The notes beneath the pieces were generated by a model. It ran no database searches and was not told where the DNA came from. It saw only the letters and a list, made by a program, of their open reading frames with translations. Shown piece after piece: positions 9,801-18,168 of a stretch of DNA of 64,000 nucleotides. The position numbers and the translations under genes are program-made. This stretch comes from Bradyrhizobiaceae bacterium PARB1 (GTDB lineage Bacteria > Pseudomonadota > Alphaproteobacteria > Rhizobiales > Xanthobacteraceae), in assembly GCA_002256345.1 (NCBI GenBank), contig NKIY01000001.1, positions 186,001 through 250,000 on the forward strand. Reading direction: 5' to 3'. How positions within the stretch are numbered: the first letter of the stretch is position 1; the number at the start of each line of letters is the position of its first letter.

Positions 9801-9992
9801 ATGGCTTTCGATGACAGCGAGCGACCGAAGAAGCAGGTCAGTCACGAGATCGGGCAAGACCTCTCGCAATTGTCTGTGGAAGAATTGGCAGTGCGCATCG
9901 ATTTGCTGAACGGAGAAATCGCGCGCCTGCAATCGAGCATGAATCTCAAACGCGCGACGCGCGATGCGGCAGACCGGTTCTTCAAGTCGTGA
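9801..9992 (+). CDS. DUF1192 family small protein
   Basis: A 63-residue protein matching the DUF1192 family of Alphaproteobacteria: the core ELAVRIDLLNGEIARLQ and a short C-terminal helix ending in ADRFFKS. It is predicted to be a short coiled coil of unknown function. The ATG at 9801 has a good GGAG at 9791-9794. The location upstream of rcdA (DUF1465) is a conserved alphaproteobacterial arrangement, but here the two are separated by more than 500 bases containing a repeat and a probable sRNA gene with its own terminator. Confidence 0.85.
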   Translation: MAFDDSERPKKQVSHEIGQDLSQLSVEELAVRIDLLNGEIARLQSSMNLKRATRDAADRFFKS

Positions 9993-10023
9993 TGATTGTG
10001 TGACGGAGCGAGACGCCACTTGT

Positions 10024-10111
10024 CATTGTTCGGCTTGACCGGGCGATCCATTGAACTCGCAGGCTTCGGTGTCTACCGGGGCGCCTGGTCAAGCCGGGCG
10101 AGGACAACGAA
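10024..10111. repeat. dispersed 'cggcttgaccgggcgatcc' palindromic repeat
   Basis: Inverted-repeat element: TTCGGCTTGACCGGGCG on the left is matched by the reverse complement of GCCTGGTCAAGCCGGGCGAG on the right. Related copies in the window are at 44048-44142, 44781-44861 and 51793-51871. It lies just downstream of the DUF1192 gene. Confidence 0.75.
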
Positions 10112-10249
10112 CGTCGTTCGCGTAAAGCCTGAATTCCTCGCAGGCATCGATCACAGCTGCGCGAGCGTCCCATTCCGGTACATATTGCTACGTTGCAATA
10201 ACTAACAGTACTCCACAGATTTACGTGCAATTAAGCTTTCTCGCATATT

Positions 10250-10352
10250 ACTCAAATTGTCCTTGTTTGGACACCGAGTGGCTCCTGTCCACTCTGTTTG
10301 ACGCCTCCCTGTTATCAACTTTAAAGCCGCCGGCAACGGCGGCTCTTTTTTT
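10250..10352 (+). ncRNA. candidate trans-acting small RNA with exposed anti-SD motifs
   Basis: No coding frame here is convincing, yet a textbook intrinsic terminator closes it. The visible parts are a hairpin with a GAGTGG/CCACTC stem (10276-10281, 10289-10294) whose loop holds CTCCT, then a single-stranded stretch with CCTCCC (10304-10309), then the terminator (10326-10352). Loops or linkers carrying CU-rich anti-Shine-Dalgarno sequences before a Rho-independent terminator are the hallmark of rhizobial Hfq-dependent sRNAs such as AbcR/alpha-r15 or alpha-r14. The family cannot be fixed from memory. The 5' end is uncertain: a TATTAC at 10246-10251 could be the -10 element. Confidence 0.5.
10326..10352 (+). 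terminator. Rho-independent terminator
   Basis: A GCCGCCG/CGGCGGC stem with a GCAA tetraloop (10326-10343) is followed by TCTTTTTTT (10344-10352). It points rightwards and ends about 150 bases before rcdA, so it must belong to a transcript starting upstream, most simply the candidate sRNA. Confidence 0.85.
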
Positions 10353-10499
10353 GGCGTCGCGAGCTCCGCGCGATTTAAACCATAAACATTTCTTTAATTT
10401 TTGGATCGCTGGACTCCTGGCGTTCCACGCGCAATGATTTGTTCATCATAAGACGGCCGCGAAAGAGGCGACCGCAACTAATTGCGTGAGGCGTTAACC

Positions 10500-11009
10500 A
10501 TGACGGATCGTCTGCAGAGCGAACCTGCGCTCGTCCAGTTCAGCGAGCGGCTGACCAATTCTGCCGCCTTCGGTGCGCTGTTTCGTGAAGGCATGGATCT
10601 CGTGGAAGAAACCGCCGCATATCTCGATGGCGTCGGCCGCACCGAAGCCAAGGCGCTTGATCGCTCGGTCAGCCTGACTTATGCGACCGAGAGCATGCGC
10701 CTCACCACGCGCCTGATGCAGCTTGCTTCGTGGCTATTGCTGCATCGTGCGGTGAAGGATGGCGAGATGACGCTGTCGCAGGCCAATCGCGAGAAGACCA
10801 AGGTCAAGCTCAGCGCCGCCGATCCGAGTCCGGAAGACATGCTGATCAAGCTGCCGGAGCAACTGCAGGTTCTGATCACGCGCTCGATGACGCTGCAGGG
10901 CAAGGTGCGGCGTCTCGATACCAGTATTCATGCCGCCGCCGAGCCGGCGCCGATCGGCAATCCGCTGATGCCGCAGCTCAATCGCCTGCGGGCGGCGTTC
11001 GAGCGGTAA
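10500..11009 (+). CDS. rcdA: RcdA/DUF1465 family regulator (CtrA degradation adaptor)
   Basis: A 169-residue DUF1465 protein, homologous to Caulobacter RcdA, an adaptor that helps ClpXP degrade the cell-cycle regulator CtrA. The family shows a helical-bundle core and a disordered tail; here the conserved segments LTNSAAFGALFREGMDLVEE, SMRLTTRLMQLASWLL and PEQLQVLITRSMTLQGKVRRLD are present. The start ATG at 10500 begins MTDRLQSEP; the frame is open a few codons further upstream but without a better start. A single TTAA occurs upstream, but no full CtrA box (TTAA-N7-TTAA) is seen, so CtrA control is not demonstrated. That it plays the Caulobacter role here is inference from the family. Confidence 0.85.
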   Translation: MTDRLQSEPALVQFSERLTNSAAFGALFREGMDLVEETAAYLDGVGRTEAKALDRSVSLTYATESMRLTTRLMQLASWLLLHRAVKDGEMTLSQANREKTKVKLSAADPSPEDMLIKLPEQLQVLITRSMTLQGKVRRLDTSIHAAAEPAPIGNPLMPQLNRLRAAFER

Positions 11010-11027
11010 AACGTCGTCCGCTCTTTG

Positions 11028-11131
11028 TCCTCATGGTGAGGAGGCGCAAGCGCCGTCTCGAACCATGACGTGATACGCGCTGACAGCTCATGGTTTGAGG
11101 CGCGGCCTTAAGGCCGCTCCTCACCAAGAGG
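11028..11131. repeat. dispersed palindromic repeat ('CCTCATGGTGAGGAG' type)
   Basis: Nested inverted repeats: outer arms CCTCATGGTGAGGAG and CTCCTCACCAAGAGG, inner arms GTCTCGAACCATGA and TCATGGTTTGAGGC, plus GGCGCAAGCGCC and GCGGCCTTAAGGCCGC hairpins. It is of the form very common between genes in Bradyrhizobium-type genomes. It lies just after rcdA and could fold into a long stem in the transcript. Confidence 0.75.
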
Positions 11132-11163
11132 GTTGAGCCAAGCCCATGTCTTTTAAATTTTAC

Positions 11164-11212
11164 GCCCCTGCCTGCCGGTCATGCGCTAGATATGAGTCGG
11201 CAGAGCAGGGGC
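11164..11212 (+). promoter_or_regulatory. 14-bp stem burying the SD of the acyltransferase gene
   Basis: Left arm GCCCCTGCCTGCCG (11164-11177) pairs with right arm CGGCAGAGCAGGGGC (11198-11212) with one bulged A. The AGGGG inside the right arm is the only Shine-Dalgarno-like sequence before the ATG at 11220, eight bases away, and the stem is followed by CTTTCTTT. The same sequence could act as an intrinsic terminator for the transcript from rcdA. Either way, expression of the next gene should depend on opening this stem. Confidence 0.6.
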
Positions 11213-11219
11213 TTTCTTT

Positions 11220-12305
11220 ATGGCTGACGATATCAGAGCCTTGACCGGCGTGCGCGGCGTCGCCGCAGCGGTCATCGTCGTCTATCATTTTGGCGACGTG
11301 CAGCTTGCCACCGGCGGCACCGGCTCGTTCTTCCGCATCCCTTACGGCTATCTGCTGGTGGACATGTTCTTCATGCTCTCCGGCTACGTGATGGCGCTGA
11401 ATTATCGCGAGACGTTCCAGCACCTCACCGGCAAGGTTTTCGCGAATTTCATGCTCAAGCGCGTGGCGCGGCTGTATCCGGCCTATTTCATCATTGGCCT
11501 GTTTTATATCGCCAAGATCGCTGCGGGCCTTTCCGGCGAGAAGCTGGACATGTATTCGGCATGGGACTGGTTCGGCAATCTATTCATGCTGTCGGGCTGG
11601 GGGCTCTACATCTTTCCGGTCATCGGCGTGGCCTGGGCGGCAAGCGCGGAAATGGGTTCCTATCTGCTGCTACCGTTGCTGATGCCGTGGACGCAGAGCA
11701 AGCATAGATGGATCGCGCTGCTCGCCGTGGTCGCCGCCCTCGTCGGCATCTATGCGGTCAGCATCACCGGCCGCGGCTCGGGCGGCCCGCTCGATGTGGT
11801 CAATGGCAATTCGCTCTATCCGATGCTGCGTGCCGTCTGCGGTTTCGCGATCGGTCTCGCCATCTTCCGCTTCGGCGATCTCGTCGACCGCCTGTCCGTG
11901 ACGACGCAGGACATGCTCGTGATCGCGCTGCCGCTCGCCATCATCGCGGTCGGTGTCGCGGATGCCAGCGATCGACTGATGTATCTGCTCTACATCCCGC
12001 TGGTTGCCGTGCTGTCGCGCGACGGCCGGATGGCGCAGCTCCTGTTCGGCAATGCGCTGGTCTATCGGCTCGGGATCATCTCGTATTCGATCTACCTGAT
12101 CCACCCGCTCTTCGTGAGCTTCACTATCCGCACCTGGCGGCATTTTGGCCAGATCGGCTGGGTCTATGTGGTGGCCTCGCTGGTGGCCTTTGCCATCATC
12201 TTGGTCCTGGCTGAGTTGAGCTATCGCTTCATCGAGATGCCCGGCCGTAGCTGGATCACGAAGCGCTTCATCCCGCGCCGGAGCGACGCGTCGGCCAAGG
12301 CTTGA
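11220..12305 (+). CDS. acyltransferase family 3 membrane protein
   Basis: A 361-residue acyltransferase-3 (OafA/NodX-type) integral membrane protein with about ten membrane segments that typically O-acetylates or succinylates surface polysaccharides. The family start is seen as IRALTGVRGVAAAVIVVYHF with the catalytic-type His, followed by FFMLSGYVM, both diagnostic. The C-terminus ends in a short basic tail after ELSYRFIEMPGR, also diagnostic (E-x-P near the end). It carries no fused SGNH domain. Start at 11220 (MADDIRALTG) is fixed by the position of the conserved N-terminus; its SD is in a strong hairpin (see 11164-11212). Confidence 0.9.
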   Translation: MADDIRALTGVRGVAAAVIVVYHFGDVQLATGGTGSFFRIPYGYLLVDMFFMLSGYVMALNYRETFQHLTGKVFANFMLKRVARLYPAYFIIGLFYIAKIAAGLSGEKLDMYSAWDWFGNLFMLSGWGLYIFPVIGVAWAASAEMGSYLLLPLLMPWTQSKHRWIALLAVVAALVGIYAVSITGRGSGGPLDVVNGNSLYPMLRAVCGFAIGLAIFRFGDLVDRLSVTTQDMLVIALPLAIIAVGVADASDRLMYLLYIPLVAVLSRDGRMAQLLFGNALVYRLGIISYSIYLIHPLFVSFTIRTWRHFGQIGWVYVVASLVAFAIILVLAELSYRFIEMPGRSWITKRFIPRRSDASAKA

Positions 12306-12642
12306 GCGCGAGGCCGGACGGCTGCGATCGATGCGATGTTCGCTGCGGCGCGATGCCGCAGATGGCGCGGCCGTTTCCTTCAGAGGTGATCGCCATACTG
12401 TCCGGAAATGTGAGTGGAGTCGCTGCACGTTTCGCTGCGTCATTCGCAGAGCCCTGCAATACAAGGCTTTTCGAGCACGACGAGGTGTCGCCATCAGTGC
12501 AGCAATGCGAGTTTGGACACGCGCCCGTTGCAGCTATCTTGATCACGTTGCGGTGACGCCTTGTCGTACGAGGCGATCTGCAGCGATGTGGCATTGATGC
12601 GCGGCCGCACCGAAATCTCGCGCCGATCCTGGATGGAATCTG
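12306..12642. other. intergenic gap, no feature recognised
   Basis: 337 bases between the acyltransferase and MipA genes. Short open frames occur in both directions but none has family-like sequence. I see no terminator hairpin with a U-tract and no consensus promoter; the promoter of the MipA-like gene presumably lies here. Confidence 0.4.
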
Positions 12643-13476
12643 ATGTCTGTGTCTCGTGGTCTGCTCGGTGTGATCGGTGTATTGGCATGCCCGGCGGTGG
12701 CATGGGCAGCCGATCCCGTCGTGATGCTCCCATCCGTGCCGTTTGTGCCCTCGGCTTCCGGCGGCTGGACGGTGACGGTCGGCATCGGCGGTGAGATGCA
12801 ACCCTCTTATGAAGGTGCCAGCAGTTCGAAACTCGCTCCGAAGCCGATCATCTCGATCCGCCGCGCCGGCACGCCCGCCCGTTTCAAGAGCATGCGCGAC
12901 AATGCGAGTTTCGCGCTGATCGATGTCGGCGGCTTCCGGGCCGGTCCCGTCGGCAGCTACAAGGCGTCGCGCAAGGCCGCCGATCACGCCGAGCTACGCG
13001 GGCTGCGCGATGTCGATTGGGCCATCGAGCTTGGCGGCTTCGCCGAATATTATGCGATGGATTGGCTGCGCCTGCGCGCCGAACTGCGCCGCGGCTTCAA
13101 CGGTCATGAGGGCATCGTGGCGGATTTCGCCGCCGATGTGATCGTGCCGATCAATGACCGCATGACCTTTGCCGCCGGTCCGCGTTACCGCGTGACCGAT
13201 GCGAAATATGCCGAGACCTATTTCAGCGTCAGCAATATCGAGGCGCTGGCCTCGGGCCTGCCGGTCTATGACGCCAAAGGCGGTTCGGGGTCGGTCGGCG
13301 TCGGAGCGCAATTGCGCTACAAGCTCGACCCGCAATGGGAAGTGCGCGGCTATGTCGAATATGACAAGCTGCTCGGCAGCATCGCCGACAGCCCGCTGGT
13401 GCAACTGCGCGGGTCGACCAACCAGGTGACTTACGGCGTTGGCGTCGCCTATTCTTTCGACGTCGGTGTGCGGTAG
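12643..13476 (+). CDS. MipA/OmpV family outer-membrane protein
   Basis: A 277-residue outer-membrane beta-barrel of the MipA/OmpV family (scaffold or porin-like proteins). A signal peptide (about 1-22, ending AVAWA) is followed by the family opening SGGWTVTVGIGGEMQPSYEG and alternating amphipathic strands, with the last strand ending in YSFDVGVR. Homologues in other bacteria assist murein-remodelling complexes or respond to antibiotics and osmolarity; which applies is unknown. A TetR regulator lies downstream in the opposite direction, ending 40 bases away, so it is not an obvious divergent regulator. Confidence 0.85.
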   Translation: MSVSRGLLGVIGVLACPAVAWAADPVVMLPSVPFVPSASGGWTVTVGIGGEMQPSYEGASSSKLAPKPIISIRRAGTPARFKSMRDNASFALIDVGGFRAGPVGSYKASRKAADHAELRGLRDVDWAIELGGFAEYYAMDWLRLRAELRRGFNGHEGIVADFAADVIVPINDRMTFAAGPRYRVTDAKYAETYFSVSNIEALASGLPVYDAKGGSGSVGVGAQLRYKLDPQWEVRGYVEYDKLLGSIADSPLVQLRGSTNQVTYGVGVAYSFDVGVR

Positions 13477-13516
13477 CACCGCGTGCGATAGCCTTAAGCG
13501 CTAGCGCCCTGCGGGT

Positions 13517-14143
13517 CTAGCGCTCACCTGTCAGATAGTAAGACAGCATCGTCGACAACTCCCGCTCCAGCTCGCCGCTGGCAAGAGCGTCGGGACGGAA
13601 TGCAATGGCGGCATCGACCGCCGAGCCGACCATCCTTGGCAAAAGAAGAGTGCCGGCCTCGACATTGAAGTCGGTGCGCAATTCGCCGGCGTGTTTGTCG
13701 AGGATGCCGCGGATGACGGCATGCTTTTGCGGCCAGCGCTCGGCCGGCCATTGCACGGGGATGCGTCCCGATGCCGTCTCCATCAGGACCTGCAGCAGCG
13801 GCAGAAAGTTTGCGTGCTGGTTGATCGTTGTTCGCACCCCGATCGTCAGCATCTCGCGGATCGGCTGCATCTCGTCGCGTTCGGCTAGAATTCGCCAGAT
13901 CCCGTCCGAAATCTGCTTGTCGGTCCGGCTATGCAGCGCCCTGAGCAGCGCGTCCCGGTTCGGAAAATACTGGTAAAGCGAGCCGATGCTGACGCCGGCG
14001 CGTTCGGCGATCCGGTTCGTGGTCGCCCGGTCATAACCTTCCTCGACCAGCACCAAGGCTGTGGCGTCGAGAATGATGCCCACGGTCACCAGCGAGCGAG
14101 CCTGCCGCGGCGTCTTGCGGTGGTGCCTTCGGTCGGTCGGCAT
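13517..14143 (-). CDS. TetR/AcrR family transcriptional regulator
   Basis: A 208-residue TetR-type repressor. The helix-turn-helix is at about residues 20-65, with ATTNRIAERAGVSIGSLYQYF followed by the typical N-K/R-D-A-L-L motif. The C-terminal ligand-binding domain resembles the TetR_C group with an N-terminal basic stretch (RRHHRKTPRQARS). The ligand and target genes are unknown. It has no divergent partner: upstream is rpmE on the same strand, separated by a terminator, and downstream is the convergent MipA-like gene. Confidence 0.88.
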   Translation of the reverse strand: MPTDRRHHRKTPRQARSLVTVGIILDATALVLVEEGYDRATTNRIAERAGVSIGSLYQYFPNRDALLRALHSRTDKQISDGIWRILAERDEMQPIREMLTIGVRTTINQHANFLPLLQVLMETASGRIPVQWPAERWPQKHAVIRGILDKHAGELRTDFNVEAGTLLLPRMVGSAVDAAIAFRPDALASGELERELSTMLSYYLTGER

Positions 14144-14243
14144 AATGTGGTTTGCGCCCCCGCGCAGGATGTGATGCTGCGCTTTTATGCGGAAGCAACA
14201 GAGGCGGTTTTAAGGTACCACAGCGGTCACAGGGGGGGTCTGC

Positions 14244-14277
14244 AACGAAAAACGCCCCCGCGTGGGCAGGGGCGTTT
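14244..14277 (-). terminator. Rho-independent terminator of rpmE
   Basis: AACGCCCC and GGGGCGTT arms (about 14251-14277) form a stable stem; read leftwards it is followed by TTTTTCGTT. It lies 32 bases after the rpmE stop and 100 bases before the TetR start, separating the two transcripts. Confidence 0.85.
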
Positions 14278-14308
14278 CGAAAAGGCTGGTCGGACCAGTC
14301 GGGAAGGC

Positions 14309-14536
14309 TTAGTCCTTCTTGAGGAAGCCCGAGAACTTCTTCTGGAAACGCGAAACGCGGCCGCCGCGATCGAGGATCTGGGTGGTGCCGCCGGTCCAGG
14401 CCGGATGCGACTTCGGGTCGATATCGAGGTTCAGCTTGTCGCCTTCCTTGCCCCAGGTCGAGCGGGTCTGATACTCGGTACCGTCGGTCATCACGACGGT
14501 AATGTTATGATAATCCGGGTGAATTTCGGCTTTCAT
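14309..14536 (-). CDS. rpmE: 50S ribosomal protein L31
   Basis: A 75-residue L31, recognised from [20 protein letters not shown] and the [18 protein letters not shown] segment. It lacks the zinc-binding Cys motif, so it is of the C-minus type, as is usual in Rhizobiales. The start at 14536 is fixed by the conserved MKAEIHP; the frame stays open upstream but without homology. It is divergent from the ABC exporter gene and has its own terminator, an arrangement conserved in related genomes. Confidence 0.97.
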   Translation of the reverse strand: MKAEIHPDYHNITVVMTDGTEYQTRSTWGKEGDKLNLDIDPKSHPAWTGGTTQILDRGGRVSRFQKKFSGFLKKD

Positions 14537-14752
14537 GGCGGTTCCTTCGGCGCGGATGCGCCTGAATCTCGGGTTTTCGATGGCGGATTTGCCGCGTCTA
14601 TATCGCAGGAAGGCCCAATCGACAAGGACCTGTCGCAATTGACCCGGATCCATTGACCCAAGCCCATTGACCCAAGCCCATTGACCTATGTCATTTGCCA
14701 GCCGGCCCGCATCGGCCTATCTGAGGCCGCAACGACAAGAACGGTTATAATC

Positions 14753-16612
14753 ATGAGTGCAGTCGAACGGCTCGACCCTACCCGCGGTGCTGCGGCACCG
14801 GATCCGCAGCCCGAGCCCGTGCTGGAAGAACCGACATTGGCCGATACCGTGGTCGCCCCGCCGGCGCCAAGCCGCGCGAAGCTGCGTCCGCTGTTGGCGC
14901 TCGCGCCCTATGTCGCGCGCTATCGCGGCCGTGCGCTGCTCGCACTGGTGTCGCTGCTGATCGCCGCCGTGACAACGCTGATCGTACCGATCGCCGCCCG
15001 CCGCATGATCGACTTCGGTTTCAGCCCCGAAGGCATCGCGATGATCAACAGCTATTTCAGCGTGATGATCGCGGTGGTCGTCGTGCTCGCTGTGGCCAGC
15101 GCTGCGCGCTACTATCTCGTGATGACCATCGGCGAACGCATCGTTGCCGATATCCGCCGCGACGTGTTCGCGCATCTCACCGCGCTGTCGCCGTCCTTCT
15201 TCGATACCTCGCGCTCCGGCGAACTGGTGTCGCGTCTCACTGCGGACACCACGCAGATCAAGTCCGCCGTCGGCGCTTCGGTCTCCATCGCGCTGCGCAA
15301 CATCGTGCTGTTTCTCGGCGCCGCGGCCATGATGGTGGTGTCGAGCCCGAAGCTCTCCGGCTTCGTGCTGGCGGCGATTCCGCTGATCGTGATCCCGCTG
15401 GTTGCCTTCGGCCGCTGGGTGCGCCGGCTGTCGCGCAATGCGCAGGACACGCTGGCCAGCGCCTCCGCTTATGCCAGCGAGCTGGTCGGCGGCATGCGCA
15501 CCGTCCAAGCTTATACTAATGAGCCATTTGCCAATGCGCGCTTCGGCGGCGAGGTTGAACAGGCCTATAGCGCGGCGCGGGGCGCCACCCGCGCCCGTGC
15601 CATGCTCACGGCGATCATCATCTTCATCGTGTTCTCGAGTGTGGTCGGCATTTTGTGGGTCGGCTCGCATGACGTGTCCGTCGGCGAGATGACGCCCGGT
15701 CGTCTCGGCCAGTTCGTGCTCTATGCGGCTTTTGCCGCATCCAGCCTCGGCCAGCTCAGCGAAGTCTGGGGCGAGATTTCTGCGGCATCCGGCGCAGCCG
15801 AGCGTCTGTTCGAAATCCTGCATGTGAAGTCGGACGTCACAGCGCCCGCAAAACCGCGCGCGCTGCCGGTGCCGGCGCGGGGCGATGTCGTGTTCGACAA
15901 TGTCTCCTTCGCCTATCCGACGCGGCCCGGTGTTCTCTCTGCCGCCGGTGTCTCGCTGTCGGTGAACGCCGGCGAAAAGGTTGCCATCGTCGGCCCCTCG
16001 GGCGCGGGCAAGAGCACGTTGTTTCACCTCCTGCTGCGCTTCTACGATCCGAAGACCGGCACGATCTCCGTCGATGGCGTGCCGATCCGCGACGCCGATC
16101 CGCAAGAGCTGCGCGCCCGCATCGCGCTGGTGCCGCAGGACTCCGTCGTCTTCGCCGCCACCGCGCGCGAAAATATCCGCTTCGGTCGTCCCGACGCGAC
16201 AGACGCCGAGGTCGAGCGTGCCGCCGATCTTGCCCATGCCACCGAATTCCTCCGCCGTTTGCCTGGCGGCTTCGAGGCCCCGCTCGGCGAGCGTGGCGTG
16301 ACGCTCTCCGGCGGCCAGCGCCAGCGCATTGCGATCGCCCGCGCGATCTTGCGGGACGCGCCATTGCTGCTGCTGGATGAGGCGACGTCGGCACTCGATG
16401 CGGAATCCGAGACGCTGGTGCAGACCGCTCTGGAAGAGCTGATGAAACATCGCACCACGCTGGTGATCGCCCACCGCCTCGCCACCGTACTGTCCTGCGA
16501 TCGCATCCTTGTCATGGAGCACGGCCGCATCGTCGAGCAGGGCACGCATGCCTCGCTGGTCGCGGCGAACGGGCTATATGCGCGACTGGCGCGGCTGCAG
16601 TTCGAGGTGTGA
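14753..16612 (+). CDS. ABC exporter, fused permease-ATPase
   Basis: A 619-residue half-transporter of the type I exporter (MsbA/TAP-like) family. The N-terminal 45 residues are cytosolic and Pro-rich, six membrane segments cover about 55-340, and the nucleotide-binding domain about 375-610. ATPase motifs are complete: Walker [10 protein letters not shown], signature [15 protein letters not shown], Walker [13 protein letters not shown], and the H-loop IAHRLATV. The start at 14753 (MSAVERLDP) is preferred to the upstream in-frame alternative at 14681, which adds an unconserved stretch. The substrate is unknown; lipid or drug export is typical. Conserved neighbour of rpmE. Confidence 0.92.
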   Translation: MSAVERLDPTRGAAAPDPQPEPVLEEPTLADTVVAPPAPSRAKLRPLLALAPYVARYRGRALLALVSLLIAAVTTLIVPIAARRMIDFGFSPEGIAMINSYFSVMIAVVVVLAVASAARYYLVMTIGERIVADIRRDVFAHLTALSPSFFDTSRSGELVSRLTADTTQIKSAVGASVSIALRNIVLFLGAAAMMVVSSPKLSGFVLAAIPLIVIPLVAFGRWVRRLSRNAQDTLASASAYASELVGGMRTVQAYTNEPFANARFGGEVEQAYSAARGATRARAMLTAIIIFIVFSSVVGILWVGSHDVSVGEMTPGRLGQFVLYAAFAASSLGQLSEVWGEISAASGAAERLFEILHVKSDVTAPAKPRALPVPARGDVVFDNVSFAYPTRPGVLSAAGVSLSVNAGEKVAIVGPSGAGKSTLFHLLLRFYDPKTGTISVDGVPIRDADPQELRARIALVPQDSVVFAATARENIRFGRPDATDAEVERAADLAHATEFLRRLPGGFEAPLGERGVTLSGGQRQRIAIARAILRDAPLLLLDEATSALDAESETLVQTALEELMKHRTTLVIAHRLATVLSCDRILVMEHGRIVEQGTHASLVAANGLYARLARLQFEV

Positions 16613-16630
16613 GGTGAGTGAAATTGGTGG

Positions 16631-17068
16631 CTACGGCCGCCATTCCATTCCATCGACGGCTCGCCCCGATGAGTTCACTTCCTCATCGGTCTTGGCAAAC
16701 CCATTGCGCACGTAAAACCTGATGGCACGGGCATTGTCCGCGTTCACCTTCAGCGTCACGCCGCTCGGCGAGAGTCGTTTGGCTTCATCCATCAGCAGCC
16801 GCGCTGTTTCGCTGCCCCAATACGCAGGACCGACCACGAGCTGGTCGAGATAGCCTGTTCCATCGATAGTGACGAAGCCCGTCATCGCGCCGTTCTGCTC
16901 GGCGATCACGATCTGCGCCAACGGCACCAGCTCATCGCGCCAGCGCGCGCGCCACCAGTCGACGCGCTTGTCGAAATCGATGGAGGGGTAAGCGAGCTTC
17001 CATGTCTCCAGCCAAAGCGCGATGGAGGCGTCTTCGTCCTCGTCGTGATAGGGGCGTAGCGTCACCAT
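16631..17068 (-). CDS. GNAT family N-acetyltransferase
   Basis: A 145-residue GCN5-related acetyltransferase. The acetyl-CoA loop region is LVVGPAYWGSETARLLMDEA, where Q/RxxGxG/A is degenerate, and the late strand shows LKVNADNARAIRFYVRNGF, the usual N-x-x-A-x-x-F-Y-x-x-x-G-F signature. The substrate cannot be inferred. It starts one base after the stop of the stator-like OmpA protein on the same strand, so the three genes 19185 to 16631 probably form one operon. Confidence 0.87.
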   Translation of the reverse strand: MVTLRPYHDEDEDASIALWLETWKLAYPSIDFDKRVDWWRARWRDELVPLAQIVIAEQNGAMTGFVTIDGTGYLDQLVVGPAYWGSETARLLMDEAKRLSPSGVTLKVNADNARAIRFYVRNGFAKTDEEVNSSGRAVDGMEWRP

Positions 17069-17069
17069 T

Positions 17070-18101
17070 TCAGCGTTCTGTCAGCTTCAGCTCGATACGG
17101 CGGTTGCGCCTGTAGGCATCTTCCGTCTGTGCTGCATCCAGTGGCTGGAATTCGGCAAAGCCCGCAGCGAGCAGACGCTGCGGCGGAACGCCAAGCGAAA
17201 CGAGATATTGCACCACCGAGATCGCGCGCGCAGCGGATAGCTCCCAGTTGGTCTTGAACAGCGGATTGTTCAGGATCGGGCGCGAGTCGGTATGGCCATC
17301 GACGCGCATTACCCAGTTGATTTCCTGCGGGATCTGCTTGTCGAGCTCGGTCAGCGCACTTGCGACCTTGTCGAGTTCGGCGCGGCCTTCGGGCAGCAGA
17401 TCTGCTTTGCCGGCATCGAAGAATACTTCTGACTGGAACACGAAACGGTCGCCGACCACGCGGATATCCGGGCGGTTGCCGAGAATGGCGCGCAGCCGGC
17501 CGAAGAATTCCGAGCGATAGCGTGACAGTTCCTGCACGCGCTGCGCCAGCGCAACATTCAGGCGCTGGCCGAGATCGGCGATGCGGCCCTGGGATTCCTT
17601 GTCACGTTTCTCGGAGGCATCGAGCGCTTCTTCCAGCGCGGCGAGCTGACGACGCAGGGCAGAGATCTGCTGGTTCAGCACCTCGATCTGGGCCAGTGCG
17701 CGCGACGAGACCTGCTTCTCGGAGTCCAGCGCCTTGTTCAGCTCGGTGTTGCGGCCTTGCGCATCGGCGCCTGCGCCGGCAAGGCCGTCATACAGGCCCT
17801 TGATGCGGTCGCGGTCGGATTGCACGGCGGCGAGGCCGGCGCGCAGCGAGGTCAGCTGCTCATCGAGGTTCAGCTTGCCGAGTTTCTCCAGCGACAGCAT
17901 ATCGCTGAGCTGCGCCAGCTTGGCATTCAGTTCGTCGATCGCCTTGTCTTTCCCCGTCACTTCCTGCGACAGATAGAACTGCACGACGAGAAACACTGAC
18001 AGCAGGAAGACGATGGACAGCACCAGCGTCGACAGGGCGTCGACGAAGCCTGGCCAGTAGTTCATTTCGGATGAGCCGCGACGCCCGCGTGCAAGTGCCA
18101 T
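17070..18101 (-). CDS. MotB-like stator subunit with OmpA peptidoglycan-binding domain
   Basis: A 343-residue inner-membrane protein. One membrane segment near the N-terminus (about residues 18-45) begins PGFVDALSTLVL, with an Asp placed like the proton-binding Asp of MotB/ExbD/TolR. A long coiled coil (about 48-190) and a C-terminal OmpA-like domain (about 215-343) follow, with DGHTDSRP, NWELSAARA and NRRIELKL. It pairs with the MotA/TolQ-like gene upstream. The pair is conserved in Rhizobiales outside flagellar loci; a role in energising an envelope process is inference. Usually annotated 'peptidoglycan-binding protein'. Confidence 0.85.
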   Translation of the reverse strand: MALARGRRGSSEMNYWPGFVDALSTLVLSIVFLLSVFLVVQFYLSQEVTGKDKAIDELNAKLAQLSDMLSLEKLGKLNLDEQLTSLRAGLAAVQSDRDRIKGLYDGLAGAGADAQGRNTELNKALDSEKQVSSRALAQIEVLNQQISALRRQLAALEEALDASEKRDKESQGRIADLGQRLNVALAQRVQELSRYRSEFFGRLRAILGNRPDIRVVGDRFVFQSEVFFDAGKADLLPEGRAELDKVASALTELDKQIPQEINWVMRVDGHTDSRPILNNPLFKTNWELSAARAISVVQYLVSLGVPPQRLLAAGFAEFQPLDAAQTEDAYRRNRRIELKLTER

Positions 18102-18168
18102 CTTGGTGTCTCTTCCTAAACGCCGAACTTCTCAGTGGCCAAGGGGCTCCTCGCAACGGCGATCAAAC

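Noticed and set aside
10370-10499. CtrA box upstream of rcdA
   Set aside because: TTAA occurs at several places but not as TTAA-N7-TTAA; only half sites are visible.
13517-14143. TetR gene as repressor of the RND pump
   Set aside because: The pump lies 7 kb away with unrelated genes between; no shared operator was recognised.
14717-16549. 610-codon open frame on the minus strand across the ABC exporter
   Set aside because: It is a mirror of a high-GC coding gene with complete ABC motifs on the plus strand; the antisense translation has no conserved motif and low-complexity Arg/His composition.
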